DNA of 64,000 bases from WTFV01 sp965200895 (lineage in GTDB: Bacteria; Acidobacteriota; Vicinamibacteria; Vicinamibacterales; UBA8438), in contig CBDAVM010000002.1 of assembly GCA_965200895.1 (NCBI GenBank), forward strand, positions 806,001-870,000. Direction: 5' to 3'. The notes beneath the pieces are model-generated. The model worked only from the letters and a program-made list of their open reading frames with translations. It had not been told where the DNA came from and did no database searches. Below, in pieces: positions 52,215 to 60,969 of the stretch (position 1 is the first letter of the stretch; the number at the start of each line of letters is the position of its first letter). The position numbers and the translations under genes are program-made.

Positions 52215-53654
52215 TCACTGCCCCCCGGCGTCGCCGTCGTCGGTGGCCGACGAAAGACCCGGCAGATCCGCGTAGCCGCACAGCGGGCAGCCGATGATGG
52301 TCTCCCCCGCCTTCAGGCCCAGCCGCTCGCGGCGGGTGGCCATCTCCTCGGCGAACTCGTCGTCGCTCAGGAAGACCGCCTGTCCGATGTTGATCATCAT
52401 GTTGTCGATCGAGCGGTGGCCGAGGCCGGACCAGTTGCGCGGATCGGAGACGTTGGGGTTGCTCGGCGTGTTGTCGAAGTAGCCGGTGATGCGCAGGATG
52501 GTGCCGCGGGGCAGCAGCGGCGCGTGGTCGTCCTCGTAGGTGTAGACGCGCACCCAGTTGTGGTTGTAGCCGGCGCAGCTCAGCGTCTCGATGGTGTTGT
52601 TCCAGATGGCGTCCAGACACATCCGCACGCCGGCGGCGTGCATGTGCGGCTCGTACACCATCATCTTCGTGTGCTCCATCAGCGTGGTGAAGGCCTCGAA
52701 CTTCTGGTCGGCCTCCATCGGGCGGATGTCGAGGTCGAGCGTCGCCGGACCGATGATCTGCACCGTGCGCGTCGGCTCGTAGCCCTCGGGATGGAACTTG
52801 AGGCCGATTTCCAGGTGCGCGCGCGTGTGGCGGCCGTTCGAGTGCAGGTGCGCGGAGGGGAACAGGATCTTCGAGCCCGCCTTGAGCAGCTTGCCGGAGT
52901 CGGGGTGGAAGACGTCCGCGTTGCGGCCGACCTCGTGCACCGGCCAGAAACCGGCCTCGCGCACCGGCCGGCCGTCGGGGCCGACGGGAGTGAGGACGAG
53001 GTGGTGGATGACGTAGAGCCCGCCGATGGTGTCGCGCTCCGGCGCGCCCTCGTAGGTATTGACCTCGCGCATCTCGATGGCCGAGACGTAGCGGTCCTCG
53101 GTCAGGCCGGTCTCGGTCTCGCCGATGGGACCCCACCAGTCGGGGGAGTTCGGCAGGACCTCGATCTCCGGGGATGTCAGCACGAGGTCCGGCTCGCCGA
53201 TCGCCCACCCGGACGCGTCGGCGGCCTCGGCATCGGCGGTCTGCGCGACCGGCGCGCCGCGCGGCGCGCCGTTGTCGGCCCACTCCGCGATGGCGGCGAT
53301 CTCGGCCGCGCTCAGCGAGACGTCGCCCTTGTAGTGCTGGATGCCGATGTCCTTCTCGATGTACCAGGGCGGCATCACGTCGGGCTTGCCGACGCGGCCG
53401 GTGCGGTACTTGATGGCCCGCGCCCAGGGACGCGCCTGCTCGTAGGTGAGCAGCGACATCGGGGCCACCGACTCGGGCCGATGGCACTGCTGGCAGCTCC
53501 GCTCGAAGATGGGCGCGATGTCGCGGGTCCAGGTCGCGCCGTTCTCCTCCGCGCCGGCGGTGAGCGCCGGGGCGGCCAGCAGCACTCCGGCGGTTACGAC
53601 CCCTGCGATACAGGACGCGGACACGGCTTTCCGGGCGATGGATACGGACATCAT
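52215..53654 (-). CDS. Secreted c-type cytochrome / type II copper monooxygenase-like protein
   Basis: 479 residues from ATG 53654, preceded by GAGGAGG. Signal peptide, then a heme-binding segment IFERSCQQCHRPESVAPMSL (CxxCH) and PWYIEKDIGIQHYKGDVSLS. The second part carries histidine motifs of ascorbate-dependent copper monooxygenases (PHM/DBM): LYVIHHLVLTP, SAHLHSNGRHTRAH, VYEPHMHAAGVRMCLDAI; it ends with a CPLCG pair. The heme domain may replace ascorbate as electron donor (inference). The family is common in Acidobacteriota but its substrate is unknown. It is followed by the secreted partner at 51268. Confidence 0.72.
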   Translation of the reverse strand: MMSVSIARKAVSASCIAGVVTAGVLLAAPALTAGAEENGATWTRDIAPIFERSCQQCHRPESVAPMSLLTYEQARPWARAIKYRTGRVGKPDVMPPWYIEKDIGIQHYKGDVSLSAAEIAAIAEWADNGAPRGAPVAQTADAEAADASGWAIGEPDLVLTSPEIEVLPNSPDWWGPIGETETGLTEDRYVSAIEMREVNTYEGAPERDTIGGLYVIHHLVLTPVGPDGRPVREAGFWPVHEVGRNADVFHPDSGKLLKAGSKILFPSAHLHSNGRHTRAHLEIGLKFHPEGYEPTRTVQIIGPATLDLDIRPMEADQKFEAFTTLMEHTKMMVYEPHMHAAGVRMCLDAIWNNTIETLSCAGYNHNWVRVYTYEDDHAPLLPRGTILRITGYFDNTPSNPNVSDPRNWSGLGHRSIDNMMINIGQAVFLSDDEFAEEMATRRERLGLKAGETIIGCPLCGYADLPGLSSATDDGDAGGQ

Positions 53655-53820
53655 GGGGGTCCTCCTCGGGCAGGCTGCTGATCGCGACACAGATACCATG
53701 CTAAATCGGCCGGCGGACGTTCATCAAACGGGTTCTCTCCGGGAGAGCCGGCCGCTGCCGGCACACCCGCCACCTGCGCGGTGACGGTTGCCTCCGCAGT
53801 TCCGGGCATGCCGGCGGCGC

Positions 53821-55329
53821 TCATTCCCCGTTGACGATCCGCAGAAAGTCGGCGTGCGAGCCGACCAGACCGTGCACGCCGACGTGCCGGGTCACATCCA
53901 GACCGAGCCGCTCGATATTCGCCGCCAGGGTGTGCCGGCTCGCGTTCGCCCCGGGCCGGGCGGCGGCCGTCGGCAGGGCCGGCGAGTGGAGATCGGCGTT
54001 GATCAGGATGCGCTCGGCCGGAAGGTGGACGATCAGCATCGTCCCGGCGTGGCCGAGGTCCTGCACCGCGTGGATGTTCATCACCCGCTCGCCGTCGGTC
54101 AGCGTGTAGTCGTCGCTGACCAGCTCCAGGGCCGGGATGCGGTTGGGCGCGAACCACGGCATCAGGCCCGAGAGAATGTCGGGCGCCAGCGAGCGCGTGC
54201 CCGGATGGAGGAACACGTCCAGGTAGAAGTCGCGGTTCGCCTCGTGCGTGACGACCGTGGCGCTCTGGGCGACATAGGTTCGCAGGCCGCCGGCGTGGTC
54301 GACGTGGTGGTGGGTGTTGACGACGTAGCGGATCGGCTTGTCCGGGACGCGCCGCCGCAGCTCGGCGATCACGGCCAGCGAGCGGGCCTCGCTCTGCGGA
54401 GCCTCCACCACCGCCAGGAAGTCGTCGAACTCGACGCCCACGCTATGGTGCGTGCCGCCGGACACGCGCCAGACGCCCGGGGCCATCTCGGTCGAGCGGA
54501 CCACCACCGGGGGAACCGTCGCCTCCTGCACGACGTCCGGGATCACCAGCCGGTCGAGATCGCTGTCGTCGAGAAAGTCGGGATGCACCCCCGTCACCGT
54601 GATCTCCATCCAGTTGTGGCCGGGATGGATCCGCGGGTCACCCTGGTGCGAGTGCAGCACCGTGGGGAACATCACCCCGTCGAAGTCCCGGTACTCCGTG
54701 TAGCGGTGGTCGTAGATCATGTCGCCGAAGTACGGGTGCGGCACCCAGGTCAGGACCCGTTCGACGAGGTTGTCCTCGTTGATCGTGCCGTTGACGCGAT
54801 AGCCGCCCGGCGCGGTGAACGACACGATGGTCAGCGCGCGTCCCTCGAGCAGCAGCTCGGTCGCGGAGGCGTCGTCCGCCTCGGCCGCCGCCTTCAGGAA
54901 CCCGTGCGGGGACAGCCAGATGTCGAGCTGGCGGACGGCGGCGTTGGCCGGCTGCGGGACCGGCGTGTCCCCCGCCATTGTCCAGGTGTACTCCCCCGTG
55001 GTGAAGAAGACGCGCTGCTGTTCCCCCTGCAGCGGCGTGCCGCCGCCCAGGGCCGGATAGTCGCCCTGGCGGCGGTTGTAGATCTCGTACGACGAACCGG
55101 TCGGATAGTGGATCGTGCGGTCGTAGGCGGTGAGCTCGAACCGGGGCCAGTCGTCCGCCGGCGTGTGGCTCTGCCCGACGTTGGCCACCCAACCGGCGCC
55201 GGAGTAGCGGATGGAGCGCACCTCGCCCATGGCCTCGGCGGCGGCACGCAGCACCTCGTCGACCTCCTGGGCTGCGGCCGGCGCCGCCAGCACGCAGGCG
55301 GTGACGAGAACAGCAAGCGTTCCACGCAT
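53821..55329 (-). CDS. Secreted metallo-beta-lactamase-fold hydrolase
   Basis: 502 residues from ATG 55329 with signal peptide MRGTLAVLVTACVLAAPAAA. Residues 20-240 form a lipoprotein-carrier-like N-terminal domain (IRYSGAGWVANVGQSHTPAD, PRFELTAYDRTIHYPTGSSY). The C-terminal half is MBL fold: VWRVSGGTHHSVGVEFDDFL, VVNTHHHVDHAGGLRTYVAQ (the HxHxDH zinc motif), DLGHAGTMLIVHLPAERILI and INADLHSP. The last zinc ligand His lies in VHGLVGSH near the end. Substrate unknown. It runs divergently from the gene at 55507. Confidence 0.82.
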   Translation of the reverse strand: MRGTLAVLVTACVLAAPAAAQEVDEVLRAAAEAMGEVRSIRYSGAGWVANVGQSHTPADDWPRFELTAYDRTIHYPTGSSYEIYNRRQGDYPALGGGTPLQGEQQRVFFTTGEYTWTMAGDTPVPQPANAAVRQLDIWLSPHGFLKAAAEADDASATELLLEGRALTIVSFTAPGGYRVNGTINEDNLVERVLTWVPHPYFGDMIYDHRYTEYRDFDGVMFPTVLHSHQGDPRIHPGHNWMEITVTGVHPDFLDDSDLDRLVIPDVVQEATVPPVVVRSTEMAPGVWRVSGGTHHSVGVEFDDFLAVVEAPQSEARSLAVIAELRRRVPDKPIRYVVNTHHHVDHAGGLRTYVAQSATVVTHEANRDFYLDVFLHPGTRSLAPDILSGLMPWFAPNRIPALELVSDDYTLTDGERVMNIHAVQDLGHAGTMLIVHLPAERILINADLHSPALPTAAARPGANASRHTLAANIERLGLDVTRHVGVHGLVGSHADFLRIVNGE

Positions 55330-55408
55330 CAATCCCCCCGGCGGTAACGTATGCGGATCCTTGATGATAGCCCGCCGTTCGACGCGCCGCCAATGTCGGG
55401 CTGGCGGA

Positions 55409-55439
55409 TTGCGGGCCGTGCATCCGGCGGGCATATAAT
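55409..55439 (+). promoter_or_regulatory. Candidate promoter of the 55507 gene
   Basis: TATAAT at 55434-55439, 68 bases before the ATG, stands out in GC-rich DNA. The best -35 is TTGCGG at 55409-55414 with a 19-base spacer, which is long, so the -10 is more credible than the pair. Confidence 0.45.
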
Positions 55440-55506
55440 GAAGAGATCGGCCGGCGCGAACGAAGCATGGGAACGGCCGCAAGGCCCATTTCTGGGGAGG
55501 TGTCAG

Positions 55507-56526
55507 ATGAATCGGTCCTTTCTCGGCGCCGCGTTGGGCGTCCTCGTGCTCCTGGTGCTGGCCCCCGCCGGGGCCGCCGGGCAGGACGGCCCGCGCACAC
55601 CCTGGGGCGACCCGGATCTCCAGGGGACCTACACCAACAAGACCATCACGCCGCTGGAGCGTCCCGAGGCGCTCGGCGACAAGGTGTTCCTGACCGACGA
55701 AGAGATCGCCGAGCAGGAGCAGGCGCGGGTCCAGCGCAACCAGGACCTGCTGGTGGCGCCGCCGCGGCGCACCGTCGCCGGCGGCAACGTCGGCGGCTAC
55801 AACAACTTCTGGCTCGACGGCGGCACGCGGCCGACCAATCGCACGTCGCTGATCGTCGACCCGCCGAACGGCCGCCTGCCGACGCGGACCGCGGACGCCG
55901 CGGCGCGCAAGACGGCGCACGACGAAGCGTATCCGGTCGACGGTCCGTTCGACTCCTGGGAGGACCTGGAGCTGAACGACCGCTGCCTGGTCTGGTCGGC
56001 CGGCCCGCCGATGCTGCCGAGTGCCTACAACAACAACTTCATCGTCCTGCAGACGCCCGACCACGTGGTCATCTACGCCGAAATGATTCACGACACGCGC
56101 ATCATTCCCATCGACGGGCGCGGGCATGTGCCGACGAGCATCCGGCAGTGGCACGGCGACGCGCGCGGATACTGGGAGGGCGACACGCTGGTCGTCGAGA
56201 CGACCAACCTGCGGCGGACGACGGCCAACGCCGGCGCGGTCGGCGGCGACCCGGTCCTGCTCCGCATAGCGAACGGACAGTCCGACGACACGATCACCGT
56301 GACCGAGCGGTTCACGCGGTCCGGCCCCGACAGCCTGCGCTACGAATTCACTGTCGACGACCCGACCCACTGGACGCAGGCCTTCTCCGGGGAGTTTCCG
56401 TTCGCGGCGTTCCCGGCCGACGAGCTGCCGTTCCTCTTCGAGTACGCCTGCCACGAGGGGAACTACAGCATGACGAACATCCTCGGCGGCGAGCGCGCCC
56501 AGGAGCGGGCGACCGACCAGCCGTAG
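55507..56526 (+). CDS. Secreted Acidobacteriota-type protein of unknown function
   Basis: 339 residues; signal peptide MNRSFLGAALGVLVLLVLAP then AGAAGQ. The mature protein opens RTPWGDPDLQGTYTNKTITP and LERPEALGDKVFLTDEEIAE, and later has NNNFIVLQTPDHVVIYAEMI, HDTRIIPIDGRGH, SIRQWHGDARGYWEGDTLVV and FEYACHEGNYSMTNIL. This motif set marks a large family in Acidobacteriota and some Proteobacteria that has no assigned activity. GGGGAGG precedes ATG 55507. A perfect hairpin follows the stop. Confidence 0.8.
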   Translation: MNRSFLGAALGVLVLLVLAPAGAAGQDGPRTPWGDPDLQGTYTNKTITPLERPEALGDKVFLTDEEIAEQEQARVQRNQDLLVAPPRRTVAGGNVGGYNNFWLDGGTRPTNRTSLIVDPPNGRLPTRTADAAARKTAHDEAYPVDGPFDSWEDLELNDRCLVWSAGPPMLPSAYNNNFIVLQTPDHVVIYAEMIHDTRIIPIDGRGHVPTSIRQWHGDARGYWEGDTLVVETTNLRRTTANAGAVGGDPVLLRIANGQSDDTITVTERFTRSGPDSLRYEFTVDDPTHWTQAFSGEFPFAAFPADELPFLFEYACHEGNYSMTNILGGERAQERATDQP

Positions 56527-56540
56527 GACTCGGCGCCCGG

Positions 56541-56580
56541 CCCCGGAGTCTGCGCCCGTCGAACGCCGCCGACTCCGGGG
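56541..56580. terminator. Bidirectional terminator hairpin between convergent genes
   Basis: CCCCGGAGTC (56541-56550) pairs perfectly with GACTCCGGGG (56571-56580), loop 20 bases, 14 bases after the plus-strand stop and 39 bases from the minus-strand stop of the next gene. No T tract, but position and perfect 10-bp stem support a shared terminator. Confidence 0.55.
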
Positions 56581-56619
56581 GGAGCTTCCACCTGTGGCCG
56601 CGGGTCCTGCCCTGCCCCT

Positions 56620-57654
56620 CTATGGGCCCGGGATCGGACCCGCGGTCGTCAACCGGATCCGGTATAGACCCGTGCGGGCCGTCATGTAGAGGGTGCTGCC
56701 GTCGTCACCCCACGCCACGTTGGCCGGCACCTCGTCCGGCATGATGGTCCCCAGGTGGGTTCCGTCCGGCGCGATTACCCACACCCCGCCGGGACCGGTG
56801 GCGAACAGGTTGCCTGCGTTGTCCACCTTGAGGCCGTCCGCCGCCCCTTCGGCGGTCTCGTCGTTCACGTCGAAGAAGACCCGCGCATTGGAGACCCCTT
56901 CCGCGCTCAGGTCGTAGGCCATCCAGACCTTCTGCTCCGGGTCCGAGTTCGCCACGTAGAGGATCGACTCGTCCGGCGAGAGCGCGATGCCGTTGGGACG
57001 CGACTGATCGCGGTACAGCAGTTCCAACTCGCCGTCCGGACCCAGACGGTAGATGCCGTTGAAGTCGTGCTCCCGCAGCGGCGAGGCGTCGCGTCCCTCC
57101 AGGGCCGACCCCGGATCGGTGAAGTACAGCCAGCCGTCCGACGAATAGGCGGCGTCGTTCGGGCTGTTCAGCCGGCGACCGTCGTAGGCGTCCACCAGGG
57201 TGGTTCGCGCGCCGTCCGCCTCCACCCGCGAGATGAGCCGGTTGCCATGCTCGCACATCACGAGGCGGCCCTCGGCGTCAATGGTCAGTCCGTTGGAGCT
57301 GACCGACCGCAGGCCGGTCCGGTCGCCCTCGAAGACCGGCTCGATGAACGGACTCGCCCCTTCGGCCTCGGACCACTGGTAGACGCCGTTGCCGCGCACG
57401 TCGGAGAACAGCAGCCGCGACCCGGCGCGGTCCCACACCGGACCTTCGGTGAAGACATAGCCGTCGGCGAGCTTCTCGATGCGGGCGTCGGCCGGCACGA
57501 GGTCGTCGAAGCGCGGATCGACGCGGAGAACCGTGCCGGCGCCGGGGTCCGGCGCGGGCGGCTCGACCGGTGGATCGGCCGGTTCGGACGCGCCGCAGAC
57601 CACCGCGAGACACGCGAGCACGGCAAGGCAGAAAACTGTCGCCGGTCTGGTCAT
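56620..57654 (-). CDS. SMP-30/gluconolactonase-like exported hydrolase
   Basis: 344 residues from ATG 57654 with an N-terminal signal (MTRPATVFCLAVLACLAVVC). A six-bladed propeller follows: LADGYVFTEGPVWDRAGSRL (metal-binding Glu), SSNGLTIDAEGRLVMCEHGN, LNSPNDAAYSSDGWLYFTDP (N-S-P-N-D, metal Asn), RPNGIALSPDESILYVANSD (Asn/Asp) and DGLKVDNAGNLFATGPGGVW (Asp). All family metal ligands are visible. SMP-30 enzymes hydrolyse sugar lactones with a divalent metal. It is monocistronic and convergent with the gene at 55507. Confidence 0.85.
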   Translation of the reverse strand: MTRPATVFCLAVLACLAVVCGASEPADPPVEPPAPDPGAGTVLRVDPRFDDLVPADARIEKLADGYVFTEGPVWDRAGSRLLFSDVRGNGVYQWSEAEGASPFIEPVFEGDRTGLRSVSSNGLTIDAEGRLVMCEHGNRLISRVEADGARTTLVDAYDGRRLNSPNDAAYSSDGWLYFTDPGSALEGRDASPLREHDFNGIYRLGPDGELELLYRDQSRPNGIALSPDESILYVANSDPEQKVWMAYDLSAEGVSNARVFFDVNDETAEGAADGLKVDNAGNLFATGPGGVWVIAPDGTHLGTIMPDEVPANVAWGDDGSTLYMTARTGLYRIRLTTAGPIPGP

Positions 57655-57880
57655 CGTCTCTCCTCCATTACCCGGTCGGCGTCGAATCCACATCGGCGCG
57701 CCCCACGGCGCCGGCCCCGACCGTACGGCGGTAGGATACGTGCAGTCCGGCCATCGCGTCCGCGGAGCGCCCGGGCGGGGCCTGCCGCCGCGGCCGGTGC
57801 CGGACGAACCATCACAGGTCTGGCGTTGCGTCCGCGGACGCCCGGGCGTGGCGGCGCGCGTCGAGGAAAGGAAGTGACCC

Positions 57881-58873
57881 GTGCGTGCACAGACACAGGC
57901 AATCGGATGGTTCGCGGCGCTCGGCCTGCTGGCCGCCGGCGTCGGTCCGGCCGCAGCACAGGTCGACGCGGATGCGCGGATGCTGGTCCTGCTGCGGGAC
58001 GCCAGCGCGCTGGCCGTCGTGGACCCGGCCGAGGGAACCGTACTGGGACAGGTCCCGACGGTGGGCAATCCGCACGAGGTGACCGCGACGCCGGACGGCC
58101 GGCTGGCGTTCGTCGCCAGTCCGAGCGAGGGGATCTCGGTGATCGACCTGGCGTCGCTGACCGAGGTGCGGCGTCTGGACATCGGCGCGGGCAGTGTGCC
58201 GCATGACGTGCGCTTCGCGGACGGCAGGCTGTATTTCACCATCGAGGGCTTCAAGTCGATCGCCCGCTACGACCCGCAGGCCGACGCGGTCGACTGGACG
58301 CTCGGTCTGGGGCAGGACGGCGCCCACATGATGGTCCTGAGCCGCGACCGGGACACCATCTTCACGGCCAACCGCGAGTCGGACACCGTGTCGATCGTGG
58401 AGGGCGCGGCGGGCGGACCGCCCGACTGGCGGGTGACCTCGATTCCCGCCGACGGCGCGTATCCGGAAGGGCTCGATCTGTCGCCGGACGGCGCCGAGCT
58501 CTGGGTCGCCACCCGCAACGACGGCGACGTGTCCATCATCGATGTCGCCTCGAAGTCGGTCAGCGAGCGCCTGGACATGAACTTCGCCGATCCGAACCGC
58601 CTGGCCTTCACGCCGGACGGCGCCCGCGTGCTCGTCTCGGATTCGGCCACCAGCGTGGTGGTCATGGACGCCGCGTCCCGCACCGAGATCACGCGTCTCG
58701 ACCTCGCCCCGAACGCCCTGCTCGTGCGGCCGGACGGCGCGGTGGCCTATGCCGCCCTGCGGGGCGACGACCGGGTGGCGGTCATCGACATGGAGACGCT
58801 GGAGGTGGTCGACGAGTTCGCGACCGGAGCCGGCTCCGGTCCGGGATGCATGTTCTGGCTGGCGGGAGAGTGA
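57881..58873 (+). CDS. Exported YncE-like beta-propeller
   Basis: 330 residues from GTG 57881 with signal peptide ending AAAQ. Seven short blades repeat the pattern xTPDGRLAFVASPSEGISVI then DLAS-T, LSPDGAELWVATRNDGDVSI then IDVASKS, and FTPDGARVLVSDSATSVVVM then DAASRT, which is the YncE/YVTN-type lactonase-like fold. No catalytic residues can be assigned. Such proteins bind DNA, metals or peptidoglycan or are simply periplasmic scaffolds. The next gene follows after 57 bases and may be co-transcribed. Confidence 0.8.
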   Translation: MRAQTQAIGWFAALGLLAAGVGPAAAQVDADARMLVLLRDASALAVVDPAEGTVLGQVPTVGNPHEVTATPDGRLAFVASPSEGISVIDLASLTEVRRLDIGAGSVPHDVRFADGRLYFTIEGFKSIARYDPQADAVDWTLGLGQDGAHMMVLSRDRDTIFTANRESDTVSIVEGAAGGPPDWRVTSIPADGAYPEGLDLSPDGAELWVATRNDGDVSIIDVASKSVSERLDMNFADPNRLAFTPDGARVLVSDSATSVVVMDAASRTEITRLDLAPNALLVRPDGAVAYAALRGDDRVAVIDMETLEVVDEFATGAGSGPGCMFWLAGE

Positions 58874-58930
58874 CGGCGCGCTGCACGACGGCGTGCGGTC
58901 GGCACGTTTGACAACAATGAAGGGTGAACC

Positions 58931-60679
58931 GTGACGAACGAACCCTCTGGAAGCATGCACCGCACCCTGACCGCCGGGTTGGCGGCCGGGCTGGCGCTGG
59001 GTCTCGCCGGCGCCGCGGAGACACGCGCGCAGGCGCCGGCCGACGGCACGGAGAACCTGCGGGCAGCAATGGAGACGCTCGCTGCGCTCGGGGGCGAGCC
59101 ACGGATCGTCAGCGGCGCCGGCATGACGCGGGACGACGTGCCGCTGCTCACCCTCGAGAACGGGTCGCCGTTCGACGCGTCGCGTCCCGAGCGCCGGCTC
59201 GTACTCGTCGGCGGCCTCGACGGGGATGCCGACGCCGCCCGTATCGTGCTCGACGCGGTGCGCTGGTTCAAGACCGAGGCGCCGGAAGCGGAACGCGCGC
59301 GGTGGCTGGTCAGCGCGCTCCCGTCGGCGCTGCCGGGTGCGAACGCGGCCGGGCCGCCAGCCGTGTTCCCGCCGGTCGACGGGTTCTTCGACGATCCGGA
59401 CCGGCCGGAGACCCGCTACGTCTGGCGTTGGGTCGCCTACCAGGCGCCAGACCTCGTCGTCGAGGTGCGCGCAGGGAACGCGCTGCGCGTGCGCCCCGGC
59501 AACGGTTCCGAGGCCGAGGGAGTACCCGCCGGATCGCTGGCCGCAGCACTCGCCCATGTGGCGAACCACACCGGACTCGGGCTCGTGGACACGCTGTTTG
59601 CGACGGCCGGGGCGGCCGACGGCGCCGCCGCCATGCGTGCGGTCCTGGCTCGCGCGGCGGAAACCACGTACCGGCGATCACCGCTGCGGGAAACCTTGGA
59701 CCGCCGCATGGCGCGTGCGCCGCTTGATGTCGCGCGGCTGATGGCCCGGCGCTATCCCGGCGCGCCCGGCATCAGCTACATCCCTGCCCTCGCCTGGGTG
59801 CATACCCTGCGGGTCGCCGAGATCGACGACGATGCAGCGCTGCGCGACAAGGTGACGGAACAGGTCCGGCCGTGGCTGTCCGGCGGCCGGCCGCTGTTCG
59901 GCGACCGGCTCTCGTTCGCCGCGGTGGCGGGCACGATGATCTTCAGCCAGCTCGCAGGGCTGCCCGGCGAAGACGGTGACGCCGCGGCCCGCCTGGCGGC
60001 CGAGGGGGTCACGCTCGCGGCGGCCGAGACGTCGCCCGGAATGCCTCGCCTCGCGTCCGGGTGGAGCGACGACTTCTTCCTCGGCACGATCGCCGCGGTT
60101 CGCGCCGGCGACCCGGACGGGCTTGCCGCCGCCGTCCGGCTGGTCACCACCACCGCGGCCCGCCTGCAGCGACCGCAGGGACTGTTCCATCATGACGCGG
60201 ACGCCCCGATCGCATGGGGCCGCGGCAACGGGTTCGGCGCGCTCGGCCTCGCCGAGCTGCTCACGGTCCTCCCCGTCGACCATCCGGATCGGGCGGCCGT
60301 ACTCGACATCCACCGGCGGCACCTGGCGGAAATGCGGGCCCAGCAGGCGCCGGACGGCATGTGGCGGCAGATCGTCGACGTGCCGGGCAGCTACCGCGAG
60401 ACCAGCGTCACCGCGATGATTCTGACCGCGATGGCGCGCGGGGTCCGGCTCGGATGGCTCGACGACTCGTACCGGCCGGTCATCGACCGCGCCTGGCGCG
60501 CGCTGCTCGCCCACGTCACCGAGGACGGCCTGCTGGTCGACGTCTGCTTCAGCACCGGGGCCGGTCCGACGCGGCGGCACTACCTCGACCGGCCGGCCGT
60601 CAACGGCGCGGACGACCGCGGCGGCGCCATGGTGCTCGGCGCCGCGCTGGAGTACCACGATCTCCTGCAGCGGCAGTGA
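58931..60679 (+). CDS. Exported protein with GH88/GH105-like alpha/alpha barrel
   Basis: 582 residues from GTG 58931 (ATG 58955 also in frame at the signal peptide, MHRTLTAGLAAGLALGLAGA). Residues 30-250 resemble a peptidase/esterase-like domain (RRLVLVGGLDGDADAARIVL, ARWLVSALPSALPGANAAGP), perhaps an M14-like fold without a visible zinc site. Residues 270-582 are a glycoside hydrolase family 88/105-type barrel: RLSFAAVAGTMIFSQLA, LFHHDADAPIAWGRGNGFGA, DGMWRQIVDVPGSYRETSVT and AMILTAMARGVRLGWL. GH88/105 enzymes hydrate unsaturated uronyl ends. The WGRGNG and YxETS motifs carry the catalytic region. Two-domain layout is unusual. Confidence 0.65.
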   Translation: MTNEPSGSMHRTLTAGLAAGLALGLAGAAETRAQAPADGTENLRAAMETLAALGGEPRIVSGAGMTRDDVPLLTLENGSPFDASRPERRLVLVGGLDGDADAARIVLDAVRWFKTEAPEAERARWLVSALPSALPGANAAGPPAVFPPVDGFFDDPDRPETRYVWRWVAYQAPDLVVEVRAGNALRVRPGNGSEAEGVPAGSLAAALAHVANHTGLGLVDTLFATAGAADGAAAMRAVLARAAETTYRRSPLRETLDRRMARAPLDVARLMARRYPGAPGISYIPALAWVHTLRVAEIDDDAALRDKVTEQVRPWLSGGRPLFGDRLSFAAVAGTMIFSQLAGLPGEDGDAAARLAAEGVTLAAAETSPGMPRLASGWSDDFFLGTIAAVRAGDPDGLAAAVRLVTTTAARLQRPQGLFHHDADAPIAWGRGNGFGALGLAELLTVLPVDHPDRAAVLDIHRRHLAEMRAQQAPDGMWRQIVDVPGSYRETSVTAMILTAMARGVRLGWLDDSYRPVIDRAWRALLAHVTEDGLLVDVCFSTGAGPTRRHYLDRPAVNGADDRGGAMVLGAALEYHDLLQRQ

Positions 60680-60902
60680 GCGACCGGACCGACGCCCTGA
60701 CGTCTCGACAACCTGTCGGAACCGGCCGTTGGCGACGCGGCGGGACGCCCGCCCGGATCAAGGAACCGGACGCCCTGCGCAGGCACGACTACCCGCCGGA
60801 TCGGCAGGAGTTGCTACCCGCACGGTCCTGGAACAGGCGGAGGTCCTGTCCGCCACCCGGGCGGCCTGAACCCGCGGGACGGCACAATCGTCCCGGCCGG
60901 CT

Positions 60903-60930
60903 TTGCAACGCGCGCGGCCCGTGGCATAGT
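60903..60930 (+). promoter_or_regulatory. Candidate promoter of the amidase gene
   Basis: TTGCAA (60903-60908), a 16-base spacer and CATAGT (60925-60930) lie upstream of the amidase. Transcription would start near 60937, giving a leader of about 33 bases that contains the GGGAGGAAA ribosome-binding site. Confidence 0.45.
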
Positions 60931-60969
60931 CCCCCGATGCCGGCAGGAAGCCGACAATGGGAGGAAACC

